Shown here: piece by piece, positions 44,001 to 56,700 of the stretch | Numbering within the stretch: the first letter of the stretch is position 1 | How the letters are laid out: each line of letters begins with the position of its first letter | DNA from: Chrysaora quinquecirrha | Lineage: Eukaryota > Cnidaria > Scyphozoa > Semaeostomeae > Pelagiidae | DNA length: 64,000 nt | Direction: 5' to 3' | Assembly (NCBI GenBank): GCA_014526335.1 | Contig: JACTAT010000060.1 | Span: forward strand, 7,098,143 to 7,162,142 | Translations under genes and position numbers: made by a program | The notes under the pieces: model-generated | Databases searched by the model: none | What the model was told of the DNA's origin: nothing | Seen by the model: the letters and a program-made list of their open reading frames with translations, nothing else

Positions 44001-47000
44001 CGATTTTTTGAGGGAAAAATTTTCTCGAAAATTCGACTTATTTTAATGGGAAAACACTTTATTTACACTCTAGAGGCAGATCAGGGGGTATCTGGTAGGA
44101 TTTAGTAACTTATTTTGAAGAAGAAAGGGAGTTTTCAAAACCCCTTATTGTGGCCGATTTTTGGCCATGTAGTAAGGCTATAGACTTGCCTTTTGGTGAT
44201 TTTTTGAGGGAAAAATTTTCCCGAAAATTCGACTTATTTTAATAGAAAAACACTTTATTTACCCTCTAGAGGGAGATCAGGGGGTATCTGGTAGGATTTA
44301 GAAACTTATTTTGAAGAAAAAAGGGAGTATTCAAAACCCCTTATTTTGGCCGATTTTTGGTTATTTAGTAAGGTTATAGACTTGACTTTTTGGCGATTTT
44401 TTGAGGGAAAAATTTTCTGGAAAATTCGACTTATTTTAATAGAAAAACACTTTATTTACCCTCTAGAGGCAGATCAGAGGGTATCTGGTAGGATTTAGTA
44501 ACTTATTTTGAAGAAAAAAGGGCGTTTTCAAAACCCCTTATTTTGGCCGATTTTTGGCCATTTAGTAAGGCTATATATAGACTTGTCTTTTTGGCGATTT
44601 TTTGAGGGAAAAATTTTCTCGAAAATTCGACTTTTTTTAATAGAAAAACACTTTATTTACACTCTAGAGGCAGATCAGGGGGTATCTGGTAGGATTTAGT
44701 AATTTATTTTGAAGAAGAATGGGAGTTTTCAAAACCCCTTATTTTGGCCGATTTTTGACAATTTAGTAAGGCTATAGACTTGCCTTTTTGGCGATTTTTT
44801 GAGGAAAAAATTTTCTCGAAAATTCGACTTATTTTAATAGAAAAACACTTTATTTACACTCTAGAGGCAGATCAGGGGGTATCTGGTAGGATTTAGTAAC
44901 TTATTTTGAAGAAAAAAGGGAGTTTTCAAATCCCTTATTTTGGCCGATTTTTGGCCATTTAGTAAGGCTATAGACTTGCCTTTTTGGCGATTTTTTGAGG
45001 GAAAAATTTTCTGGAAAATTCGACTTATTTTAATAGAAAAACACTTTATTTACCCTCTAGAGGCAGATCAGAGGGTATCTGGTAGGATTTAGTAACTTAT
45101 TTTGAAGAAAAAAGGGAGTTTTCAAAACCCCTTATTTTGGCCGATTTTTGGCCATTTAGTAAGGCTATATATAGACTTGTCTTTTTGGCGATTTTTTGAG
45201 GGAAAAATTTTCTCGAAAATTCGACTTTTTTTAATAGAAAAACACTTTATTTACACTCTAGAGGCAGATCAGGGGGTATCTGGTAGGATTTAGTAACTTA
45301 TTTTGAAGAAGAATGGGAGTTTTCAAAACCCCTTATTTTGGCCGATTTTTGACAATTTAGTAAGGCTATAGACTTGCCTTTTTGGCGATTTTTTGAGGAA
45401 AAAATTTTCTCGAAAATTCGACTTATTTTAATAGAAAAACACTTTATTTACACTCTAGAGGCAGATCAGGGGGTATCTGGTAGGATTTAGTAACTTATTT
45501 TGAAGAAAAAAGGGAGTTTTCAAACCCCTTATTTTGGCCGATTTTTGGCCATTTAGTAAGGCTATAGACTTGCCTTTTTGGCGATTTTTTGAGGGAAAAA
45601 TTTTCTGGAAAATTCGACTTGTTTTAATAGAAAAACACTTTATTTACCCTCTAGAGGCAGATCAGAGGGTATCTGGTAGGATTTAGTAACTTATTTTGAA
45701 GAAAAAAGGGAGTTTTCAAAACCCCTTATTTTGGCCGATTTTTGGCCATTTAGTAAGGCTATATATAGACTTGTCTTTTTGGCGATTTTTTGAGGGAAAA
45801 ATTTTCTCGAAAATTCGACTTTTTTTAATAGAAAAACACTTTATTTACACTCTAGAGGCAGATCAGGGGGTATCTGGTAGGATTTAGTAACTTGTTTTGA
45901 AGAAGAAAGGGAGTTTTCAAAACCCCTTATTTTGGCCGATTTTTGACAATTTAGTAAGGCTATAGACTTGCCTTTTTGGCGATTTTTTGAGGAAAAAATT
46001 TTCTCGAAAATTCGACTTATTTTAATAGAAAAACACTTTATTTACACTCTAGAGGCAGATCAGGGGGTATCTGGTAGGATTTAGTAACTTATTTTGAAGA
46101 AAAAAGGGAGTTTTCAAAACCCCTTATTTTGGCCGATTTTTGGCCATTTAGTAAGGCTATAGACTTGCCTTTTTGGCGATTTTTGAGGGAATAATTTTCT
46201 CGAAAATGCGAGTTATTTTTAAAGAGAAACACTTTATTTACCCTCTAGAGGCAGATCAGGAGGTATCTGGTAGGATTTAGTAACTTATTTTGAAAAAAAA
46301 GGGAGTTTTCAAAACCCCTTATTTTGGCCAATTTTGGGCCATTTAGTAAGGCTATAGACTTGCCTTTTTGGCGATTTTTTGAGGGAAAAATTTTCCCGAA
46401 AATTCGACTTATTTTAATAGAAAAACACTTTATTTACCGCCAGAGGCAGATCAGGGAGTGTCTGGTAGGATGTAGTAACTTAGTTTGAAGAAAAAAGGGA
46501 GTTTTCAAAACCCCTTATTTCGGCCGATATTTGGCTATTTAGTAAGGCTATAGACTTGCCTTTTTAGCTATTTTTCGAGGGAATAATTTTCTGGAAAATT
46601 CGACTTATTTTAATAGAAAAACACTTTATTTACCCTCTAGAGGCAGATCAGAGGGTTTCTGGTAGGATTGAGTAACTTATTTTGAAGAAAAAAGGGAGTT
46701 TGCAAAACCCCTTATTTTGGTCGATTTTTGGCCATTTAGTAAGGCTATAGACTTGCCTTTTTGGCGATTTTTTGAAGGAAAGATTTTCTCGAAAATTCGA
46801 CTTATTTTAATAGAAAAACACTTTATTTACCCTCTAGAGGCAGATCAGAGGGTATCTGGTAGGATTTAGTAACTTATTTTGAAGAAAAAAGGGAGTTTTC
46901 AAAACCCCTTATTTTGGCCGATTTTTGGCCATTTAGTAAGGCTATATATAGACTTGTCTTTTTGGCGATTTTTTGAGGGAAAAATTTTCTCGAAAATTCG

Positions 47001-50000
47001 ACTTTTTTTAATAGAAAAACACTTTATTTACACTCTAGAGGCAGATCAGGGGGTATCTGGTAGGATTTAGTAACTTGTTTTGAAGAAGAAAGGAGTTTTC
47101 AAAACCCTTATTTTGGCCGATTTTGACAATTTAGTAAGGCTATAGACTTGCCTTTTGGCGATTTTTTGAGGAAAAAATTTTCTCGAAAATTCGACTTATT
47201 TTAATAGAAAAACACTTTATTTACACTCTAGAGGCAGATCAGGGGGTATCTGGTAGGATTTAGTAACTTATTTTGAAGAAAAAAGGGAGTTTTCAAAACC
47301 CCTTATTTTGGCCGATTTTTGGCCATTTAGTAAGGCTATAGACTTGCCTTTTTGGCGATTTTTGAGGGAATAATTTTCTCGAAAATGCGAGTTATTTTTA
47401 AAGAGAAACACTTTATTTACCCTCTAGAGGCAGATCAGGAGGTATCTGGTAGGATTTAGTAACTTATTTTGAAAAAAAAGGGAGTTTTCAAAACCCCTTA
47501 TTTTGGCCAATTTTGGGCCATTTAGTAAGGCTATAGACTTGCCTTTTTGGCGATTTTTTGAGGGAAAAATTTTCCCGAAAATTCGACTTATTTTAATAGA
47601 AAAACACTTTATTTACCGCCAGAGGCAGATCAGGGAGTGTCTGGTAGGATGTAGTAACTTAGTTTGAAGAAAAAAGGGAGTTTTCAAAACCCCTTATTTC
47701 GGCCGATATTTGGCTATTTAGTAAGGCTATAGACTTGCCTTTTTAGCTATTTTTCGAGGGAATAATTTTCTCGAAAATTCGACTTATTTTAATAGAAAAA
47801 CACTTTATTTACCCTCTAGAGGCAGATCAGAGGGTTTCTGGTAGGATTGAGTAACTTATTTTGAAGAAAAAAGGGAGTTTGCAAAACCCCTTATTTTGGT
47901 CGATTTTTGGCCATTTAGTAAGGCTATAGACTTGCCTTTTTGGCGATTTTTTGAAGGAAAGATTTTCTCGAAAATTCAACTTTTTTAATAGAAAAACACT
48001 TTATTTACCCTATAGAGGCAGATCAGGGGGTATCTGGTAGGATTTAGTAACTTATTTTGAAGAAAAAAGGGAGCTTTCAAAACCCCTTATTTTGGCCGAT
48101 TTTTGACAATTTAGTAAGGCTATAGACTTGCCTTTTTGGCGATTTTTTGAGGGAAAAATTTTCTCGAAAAGTCGACTTCTTTTAATAGAAAAAAACTTTA
48201 TTTACACTCTAGAGGCAGATCACGGGGTATCTGGTAGGATTTAGTAACTTATTTTGAAGAAGAAAGGGAGTTTTCAAAACCCCTTATTGTGGCCGATTTT
48301 TGGCCATGTAGTAAGGCTATAGACTTGCCTTTTGGCGATTTTTTGAGGGAAAAATTTTCCCGAAAATTCGACTTATTTTAATAGAAAAACACTTTATTTA
48401 CCCTCTAGAGGGAGATCAGGGGGTATCTGGTAGGATTTAGAAACTTATTTTGAAGAAAAAAGGGAGTTTTCAAAACCCCTTATTTTGGCCGATTTTTGGT
48501 TATTTAGTAAGGTTATAGACTTGCCTTTTTGGCGATTTTTTGAGGGAAAAATTTTCTGGAAAATTCGACTTATTTTAATAGAAAAACACTTTATTTACCC
48601 TCTAGAGGCAGATCAGAGGGTATCTGGTAGGATTTAGTAACTTATTTTGAAGAAAAAAGGGAGTTTTCAAAACCCCTTATTTTGGCCGATTTTTGGTCAT
48701 TTAGTAAGGTTATAGACTTGCCTTTTTGGCGATTTTTTGAGGGAAAAATTTTCTCGAAAATTCGACTTATTTTAATAGAAAAACACTTTATTTACCCTCT
48801 AGAGGCAGATCAGAGGGTATCTGGTAGGATTTAGTAACTTATTTTGAAGAAAAAAGGGAGTTTTCAAAACCTCTTATTTTGGCCGATTTTTGGCCATTTA
48901 GTAAGGCTATATATAGACTTGTCTTTTTGGCGATTTTTTGAGGGAAAAATTTTCTCGAAAATTCGACTTTTTTTAATAGAAAAACACTTTATTTACACTC
49001 TAGAGGCAGATCAGGGGGTATCTGGTAGGATTTAGTAACTTATTTTGAAGAAGAATGGGAGTTTTCAAAACCCCTTATTTTGGCCGATTTTTGACAATTT
49101 AGTAAGGCTATAGACTTGCCTTTTTGGCGATTTTTTGAGGAAAAAATTTTCTCGAAAATTCGACTTATTTTAATAGAAAAACACTTTATTTACCCTCTAG
49201 AGGCAGATCAGAGGGTATCTGGTAGGATTTAGTAACTTATTTTGAAGAAAAAAGGAAGTTTTCAAAACCCCTTAATTTGGCCGATTTTTGGCCATTTAGT
49301 AAGGCTATACTACTTGCCTTTTTGGCGACTTTTCTAGGGAATAATTTTCTCGAAAATTTGACTTATTTTAATAGAAAAACACTTTATTTATCCCCTAGAG
49401 GCAGATCTGGCGGTATCTGGTAGGATTTAGTAACTTATTTTGAAGAAAAATGGAAGTTTTCAAAACCCCTTAATTTGGCCGATTTTTGACCATTTAGTAA
49501 GGCTATAGACTTGCCCTTTTGGCGATTTTTTGATTGAAAAATTTTCTCGAAAATTCGACTTATCTTAATAGAAAAACACTTTATTTACCCTCTAGAGGCA
49601 GATCAGGGGGTATCTGGTAGGATTTAGTAACTTATTTTGAATAAAAAAGGGAGTTTTCAAAACCCCTTAATTTGGCCGATTTTTGGCCATTTAGTAAGGC
49701 TATAGACTTGCCTTTTGGCGAATTTTTGATTGAAAAATTTTCTCGAAAATTCGACTTATTTTAATAGAAAAACACTTTATTTACCCTCTAGAGGCAGATC
49801 AGGGGGTATCTGGTAGGATTTAGTAACTTATTTTGAAGAAAAAAGGGAGTTTTCAAAACCCCTTATTTTGGCCGATTTTTGGCCATTTAGTAAGGCTGCC
49901 GACTTGCCTTTTTGGCGATTTTTTGCGGGAAAGATTTTCTCAAAAATTCGACTTATTTTAATAGAAAAACACTTTATTTACCCTTTAGAGGCAGATCAGG

Positions 50001-50400
50001 GGGTATCTGGTAGGATTTAGTAACTTATTTTGAAGAAAAAAGGGAGTTTTCAAAACCCCTTATTTTGGCTGATATTTGGCCATTTAGTAAGGCTATAGAC
50101 TTGCCTTTTTGGCGATTCTTTGAGGGAAAAATTTTCTCGAAAATTCGACTTATTTTAATAGAAAACACTTTATTTACCCTCTAGAGGCAGATCAGGGGGT
50201 ATCTGGTAGGATTTAGTAACTTAGTTTGAAGAAAAAAGGGAGTTTTCAAAACCCCTTATTTCGGCTGATATTTGGCCATTTAGTAAGGCTATAGACTTGC
50301 CTTTTTGGCGATTCTTTGAGGGAAAAATTTTCTCGAAAATTCGACTTATTTTAATAGAAAAACACTTTATTTACCCTGTAGAGGCAGGGGGTATCTGGTA
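38090..50400 (-). repeat. Satellite array 2, ~197 bp monomer, ~62 copies
   Basis: About 12.3 kb of the same monomer on the opposite strand, with both ends at positions homologous to array 1. Its higher-order structure differs: a 594 bp (three-monomer) unit marked by a TATATATAG insertion occurs at 44.5, 45.1 and 45.7 kb and again at 46.9 and 48.8 kb. Larger blocks recur at ~2.1-2.6 kb (39.4, 42.0 and 44.1 kb share a TTATTGTGGCCG variant). Truncated monomers occur near 39776, 40020 and 42573. Confidence 0.97.
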
Positions 50401-50434
50401 GGATTCAGTATTTATTTTTGAGGAACAATTGGAG

Positions 50435-50990
50435 TTTTGGGCTATACTTTGTCTTTTTGCGGCCATTTTAATTGTCTAGTATTCGTTCTTTTTAGGCCAT
50501 TTGCATTCCCTAAAATTCATGCTTTTTGAGACCATTAGCGTTTGCTATAATTTGTGCTTTTTAGGTCATTTGCAGGGCTATATTTCATGCTTTTAAGGCT
50601 ATTTGCATTGGCTTTAATTCATGTCTTTTTGCGGCCATTGCTATTGTCTATTATTCGTTTCTTTAGGCCATTGGCATCCGCTAAAATTCATCCTTTTTGA
50701 GGCCATTCGCATTGGCTATAATTTGTGCTCTTTAGGTCATTTGCAGGGCTATAATTCATGCTTTTTAGGCTGTTTGCATTGGCTATAATTCATGTCTTTT
50801 ACGGCCATTCCTATTGTCTATTATCGTTCATTTTAGGCCATTTGCATTAGCTAAACTTCATGCTTTTTAAGGCCATTTGCATTGTCTATAATTCATGCTT
50901 TTTGGGGCCATTCGCATTGGCTATAATTCAAGCTTTCTAGTCCATTTGTATTGGCCACAATTCAAGCTTTTAAAATGTTCTTAATGGGTT
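50435..50990. repeat. Minisatellite of ~34-38 bp units, contig 3 copy
   Basis: Inverse of 5530-6062: AGGCCATTTGCATTGGCTAT, AATTCATGCTTTTT units, again touching the satellite. Confidence 0.8.
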
Positions 50991-51526
50991 TTATATATGG
51001 AAAATCCCTAAAAAGCTTGAAAGGCACAATTTACGGTCGGATCATGCAAAAAACCTAAAAAGGCATGAATTATAGTCTGTGCATATTACCTTAAATATTA
51101 TGTTAATTCATTATGAAACTAAACAAGCAAAACAAAGAAGATAATAAAATAAAGGGAAGAGGAAGATAAACACTGTTTTGCTCTGCGAAAATTTCTAATT
51201 TTATAACGAATCTAAATTATGCTGAGTGGAATTGTAAGTAACAAAAATAAATCTATGAAACGTTCTGAGTTAAAAATCAAAGAACCCAAGAGATTTTGCA
51301 GGAAAAATCAATTCAAGTTCCTCCCGTGCTAGGTTAATAAAAATTCGTAGTATCAACAACAGTAAATTGATATATATATATATTAAGTCTGATAAATTGT
51401 CATTTACGCAAGGTATCATAAAGTGCATTACCACGGATTTAAATGACCAAGAATTGTTAATGTCCATTGTTATCATATTTTCCTTTCCATTTACATTGAA
51501 ATATGTCTCCTCAATTTTTTCAGCCA

Positions 51527-51590
51527 TCAAGGCCTGTTTGGGATTGGTGGTGGTCGGGCGCCAGGAACTGGACGATTTGGCGCAGGGCGT
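51527..51590 (-). CDS. Dynamin last exon, contig 3
   Basis: 64 bp with TGA stop. Protein identical to the contig 2 exon. Confidence 0.87.
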
Positions 51591-52895
51591 CTGAAAATAA
51601 AAGAAGAAGAGAAATAGTCAAGAAAGGTTCATCTAATTACTCAGATACACTTTTTCTTCAATAAGCAACTGGACTTTGGTCCAGCCCTCAAGAGTTGCTT
51701 AACATATCTAGTATTTCAGCAGTCACAGAATGACTGGTATCCCCTAAAACCTCTTATTTTGGCTCTTTTCTGGCTTTTCAATGTAATTGACAAGTCTGCA
51801 CGTATGTACTGTATAAAGAAAGCAATTTCACAAAAACTTGTAACGAGAACTCGGCTCTATTTGCTTATTGATCAGTTGCTTATTAAAAAAAGTGTATTGA
51901 GTATTCTCTGTTTCTTGACTGTAGGGGATTTGGAATAGTCATCGAGGAGATTATAGTATACACGCTTTTTTTATAAGGAACCTACCTAAAGGCCTAGTTC
52001 TTAAAGCTCCTTATTTTTGGACCTCTTTTGAGGCAATTGTAGTTCCAAAAGTTCCTTAATAGTTCCTTAATTTTAACTGCACATAGAGTGGTCTTAACAA
52101 TAAAAGAGAGACACTTGCATGTGAGTAAAGCTCGAGACTACTCAAAGAAACATTGGATACATGCTTAACGTACAATTTATGTGATTTTCGACTGCAAAGA
52201 ATGGAACCGGCTTTCTAATTCTTGATTATTTGCAGTGATAAAAGTATTCAAAATTCAAAAGGTCCTTAATGATTTTCTCTTTAGTAGTATAAGTTCTTTA
52301 AATTTTCGGGCCTTCTACATGTAGGTTCCTTATAAAGTGGTTCCTTATAAAAAAAGCGTGTAGGATTTCATAGTTTAGAAGTTTATAGTATGGGAGTTTG
52401 TAGTTAGGGTAGCAAGCAGGCATGAAGCAAGCAAGTAATCGGAAAGCAATCTTTATTTGCTAACGCAGGTCGGGGGTCCTCGCAACTGTCTAGCTGATGT
52501 GGAACTGTAGCTTGTGCCCCCAGACTGATATTCTAGAACAAATACCCTGGGTACTCATTGACGGACCTCGGAAGGATGGACAACTGAGTTGACTGAGGCT
52601 TTTGGAAATTTGCCCCAGCGAGATTCGAACCTGCTCGCATCCCATTTCGCGTTGCGTGCTTTGGCTATTCTAAGCCTACTCACATCGCTCAAAAAAAAAC
52701 AAGAAAAGTCATATAATACCAATACAAAGAAATTTCTTGGAAATTACAAAATCAATATCTTACTTTGGAATGACAGGTCCCCCTGCAGGTGCAGCAGAAT
52801 TTGGTAAGTCTTTATTCGATGGCCTTGAAGGAATGTTGGGCCTTGACGGGGGTTGCATTGTATTTGGACGTTGTGGAGTAGGTCTTGCTGGTTCT
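51527..52895 (-). CDS. Dynamin C-terminal end, contig 3 copy
   Basis: Minus-strand exons 52895-52764 (proline-rich, ends VIPK) and 51590-51527 (RPAPNRPVPGARPPPIPNRP, TGA), same lengths and phases as 3611-3742 and 4909-4972. The exon with the GED end would lie in the gap right of 53258. The intron carries the mirrored SINE S1 and TIR element A. Confidence 0.87.
51959..52362. mobile_element. TIR element A, contig 3 copy
   Basis: 404 bp mirror of 4155-4560 with intact TACACGCTTTTTTTATAAGG ends. Insertion shared by both arms. Confidence 0.75.
52425..52690 (-). mobile_element. tRNA-derived SINE (S1), contig 3 copy
   Basis: Reverse-complement copy of 3815-4095, B box GGTTCGAATCT on the minus strand. 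Small plus-strand frames in it are by-products. Confidence 0.63.
52764..52895 (-). CDS. Dynamin proline-rich exon, contig 3
   Basis: 132 bp between TTTTTATAG and GTAAGA on the minus strand, EPARPTPQRP through VIPK. Confidence 0.86.
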
Positions 52896-53258
52896 CTATA
52901 AAAAAATTGGGAATTAAGACTCATAAACTCATATCTAGCAGCAGTAGCGTAGCTTGGAAAGGCGATGAAAACTGCTTTGAAAGAAAGGCTTTGTCAGGCA
53001 TTAAAAAACACAAAACGAATAAATTAGATGGTTCAAAAGCATCCCAGGGTCTTATTGTACCTTGTACTTAAACATTTAGAGAAGTCGTAGATACGACCTT
53101 AGGAATAAGGTTGAGTTGAACTAAAAGGCAAAGAACACAATCCCAGGGGAAGAGAACAATTCCTTTTAATAAGAAATCATAAGAAATCGAGCCAGGCCGT
53201 GGTAGATCTGGTAGATCAAGTTTGGTTTAAAAAATAAGAAAAAGGCAATGGCACAGAC

Positions 53259-53758
53259 NNNNNNNNNNNNNNNNNNNNNNNNNNNNNNNNNNNNNNNNNN
53301 NNNNNNNNNNNNNNNNNNNNNNNNNNNNNNNNNNNNNNNNNNNNNNNNNNNNNNNNNNNNNNNNNNNNNNNNNNNNNNNNNNNNNNNNNNNNNNNNNNNN
53401 NNNNNNNNNNNNNNNNNNNNNNNNNNNNNNNNNNNNNNNNNNNNNNNNNNNNNNNNNNNNNNNNNNNNNNNNNNNNNNNNNNNNNNNNNNNNNNNNNNNN
53501 NNNNNNNNNNNNNNNNNNNNNNNNNNNNNNNNNNNNNNNNNNNNNNNNNNNNNNNNNNNNNNNNNNNNNNNNNNNNNNNNNNNNNNNNNNNNNNNNNNNN
53601 NNNNNNNNNNNNNNNNNNNNNNNNNNNNNNNNNNNNNNNNNNNNNNNNNNNNNNNNNNNNNNNNNNNNNNNNNNNNNNNNNNNNNNNNNNNNNNNNNNNN
53701 NNNNNNNNNNNNNNNNNNNNNNNNNNNNNNNNNNNNNNNNNNNNNNNNNNNNNNNNNN
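53259..53758. other. Assembly gap of exactly 500 N
   Basis: Run of 500 N. The left contig breaks in a dynamin intron at the point matching about 3251 of the other copy, next to a TIR element. The right contig begins inside a probable minus-strand exon of the PLEKHG5-like gene. Confidence 0.98.
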
Positions 53759-53780
53759 ATTCGACAGTGCGGAGCAAAAG
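53759..53780 (-). CDS. PLEKHG5-like exon fragment at gap edge
   Basis: After a TTTGTTAG acceptor, LLLRTVE runs into the gap. Phase 0 agrees with the preceding exon, but only seven codons are visible. Confidence 0.4.
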
Positions 53781-56700
53781 CTAACAAATTAAGGTAAGGT
53801 TATTCATGCAATAGGCTTGCTGTCGTCGAATTATAAGACGTAGATGGAGAGGAGCAGTTGCGCAAAAGAAAAAATAGCTAGTTTAAAGAATGGCAAAAAC
53901 TGATGCAATCAAATTTTCCAATGATATCTTTCCTTAGCATATACATATTCTCTATTGTGTTCATTAATGGAAAAGCTCGAAAAGTAGCCGGTGATCTCGT
54001 GATGACTTCGGAGCTCGCAAAGAAGGCAAATAAAATCTATATAAAATGATAATTCCAGCTTCCACTTGACGTGAAAAATAAGTCAGAATACGCAGTAAAA
54101 AAATCAACCTTAAAATTATAAGAATAGAACTTACAGCATTAACTCTAACAGATTGGTCTTTCTTGGATGCATTTCTTTTCTCATTCTCATCTTTTTCTTT
54201 GTCCTTTTCTTTTGTTAATGCTTGTTTGGCTATTTCAATTATTCGTTTATCCACTTTAATATCATCAATTGCTGTGAAGGAAAAATCAGATTGAAGATAG
54301 TCAGAGTGGACAGAATGAAACTACATAATATTGATTCAATCATAACAATGTTTTCTGCATTAGAAAAGCTAACACAATAAAGGACACAGACCCCGACCCA
54401 AACCCCGAGTTTTAACAAGAGATGGAGGCTCGAATCCTTCTTTTATCTGCTATGAGAGGTAAGACGTTGCTCAAATGGTATTTGCGAAAGCATTCAAAAC
54501 TGGATTTCAACTTCATGGAAGAGACAAGAAAGAATATGTGCGTCAATTTTTGAGGCATGATTTAGCTTTTTGCCATAATCACATCATTACACTAATTTTA
54601 TTTTGGATAAGACTAAAAAAATTGTCAAACAGTTTTCCTGCGCAATAGGTAAATAACTATATCCACAGATCTCGAAAATACGTCGTACGTTCGTTATATC
54701 TACTATTTAACTGATCTTCATTATTATTTTCGTAATCCTTCAGAAAAGCTAGGCTAGACTCATAAGTAAAAGCACAAAAGATATTTTGAACGAAGTAGTA
54801 CTTTTCCTAAACATCTTTTGTTTCCTCATAAATGAATTGTGAATTAAAAACGAGATTGTTGCACAACATTATCTGTACACGTACACCTTTTCAAAAACAT
54901 TCCTTCTCGTGTGCACACCAACGTGAGCTCAATCTAGTTTTGTGAAAAGCTTTTAAGACTCGCTAACGTGAAATGCATGCGATTAGGTCGCTTTAACAAG
55001 AGCTTTGAAGTGATGACTCGACTGGCTTGATGAATTTCGTGTAGGACGCGACCAACAAACCCCGAACAGCTTTGTTGGGAAAATATAAAATAAGCATTAA
55101 ACGGGACCCTTTCTCAGCTAAAAACCTCGATACAGCGGAAACCTCACAACAACGGAAAACGGCATTGGCCTCGCAGGTGTCCTTTATATGTAAGGAGGTC
55201 TTTCTGCATATATGGATGTTTTATACAAAATTCTATCAATATTGTAGCATTCTATTCTTCTAAAGAAAATTTTTCACAAATATCTTACTAGCAGTCTTCA
55301 CTAGCAATAAAAAACGTTGGGCGTGTTTTGTAGCTACTTCAGCCCCGAGGTTCTTGGGCGAGTTACCATCCTTGTCCCCAAATTAGACAAAAAAAATTTG
55401 GCAAAAGTGATTCAATTCTTGATTATCTATTTTCTAACAAAGGTGACCATGTGAGCAATTACGTACATCAATTTCATTTTCGTTTCAGATGAAAACAGTG
55501 CTGTATTTATTATACATGGATAGGTGACGGAAATTTAATGGCAATTTGCAAAACGTAAGCATCTAGCCTGAATTTATTGTCCTTCCCCAAAAAGCACCCA
55601 TGATATGTGGAACAAAGCTTAAGGGAATAGGTCAGGTATACAGCAAAGCTAATGTCAGGCATTACAACTCAACATTATCATGAAACGATTTTCGGCATTA
55701 GTGGGGAACATGCAAACACAGACTCTTAAATTTCCAACTATTGGAGCTTTTGGACATTTCTACGGAGCTTCAGTAACCGAGAATAAAAATTACCTTATTA
55801 GAAAAATCTAGCAAAGAAATAGCCCATACAAGACATGTCATTTATTCAATAAAAAACATGATAATTAGGAATGTGAATGTGAAAGTAACAGAAATGTGAA
55901 GTTGATAGAATTCACAAGAAGTTGAATGAAAAATTATAAATTCTTCATCTCGAGACTGATTACTACATTTCTAACTGAAGGGGCCATTGATTATTATTTT
56001 CCAATTTATATAATTATATTAATTAACCATTATTAATATTTTCCAATAATTATTGGCAAATAACTATAATAGATAAGTTTACAAGACAACCCTTCAAGAA
56101 AATTATATACAAAAGCTAGCCCTGGTACCCGTCAATGCCGTGTTGAAATATTTTCAACTTTCCTTTAATAAAGTGGAGACTTTTCTGGGATACAATTCAT
56201 TTACATGTTTAATTTGACGTATTAATCGTTTCTTGTATCAATCGACTTTTGTTTAGCCGAATCGTACAACTAATAAGCATCATGTTGATTAATTTGACGT
56301 CAACATGGCTTCAAGAAATCGTAATCCCGGCGAATTTAATTCTACTACTTATTATTCAATACTTTTAATTCGTAACGTTTTTGAAAAATTTTTCGCCGAG
56401 GACAATTTCCGGAAAATGCCGATTACAAAGATACCTTTTGTTTTGCGGTCCGTGGAGTGGTTCTTGAGTTATAAGCGAACAAATATATATACATACATAC
56501 ATAACTACATCATACAAACAGTTCTGTTTTATATACATAAATTTGTATTGCACTTACAAAGGCTTCAAAAAGCCAGAATAAAAAAGGCAAATAAGAGAAG
56601 AACCTTGGACATGGAGAGTTACTCAACCATTTCAATGGGCTGTTAAAATCAGTTAAAATACCACCAGGCATCCCATTATGCAGTCCAGGATTCGAGTCTC

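Larger units (their letters stand above)
33573..53258 (-). repeat. Arm 2 of a giant inverted duplication (contig 3 copy)
   Basis: Reverse-complement counterpart of 3244-31761. Position 33573 matches 31761 and 53258 matches about 3244. Both satellite junctions are at homologous positions in the two arms, so this is one ancestral locus. It is probably the second haplotype placed in the wrong orientation; a true palindromic duplication is possible. Confidence 0.93.

Noticed and set aside
44508..49035. Five repeated 63-codon open frames (FQNPLFWPIFGHL)
   Set aside because: Identical satellite higher-order repeat units, not a gene family.
56305..56646. 113-codon plus-strand open frame (ASRNRNPGEFN)
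   Set aside because: Runs through an (ATAC)n-type simple repeat, low-complexity Tyr/Ile-rich, no recognisable domain.
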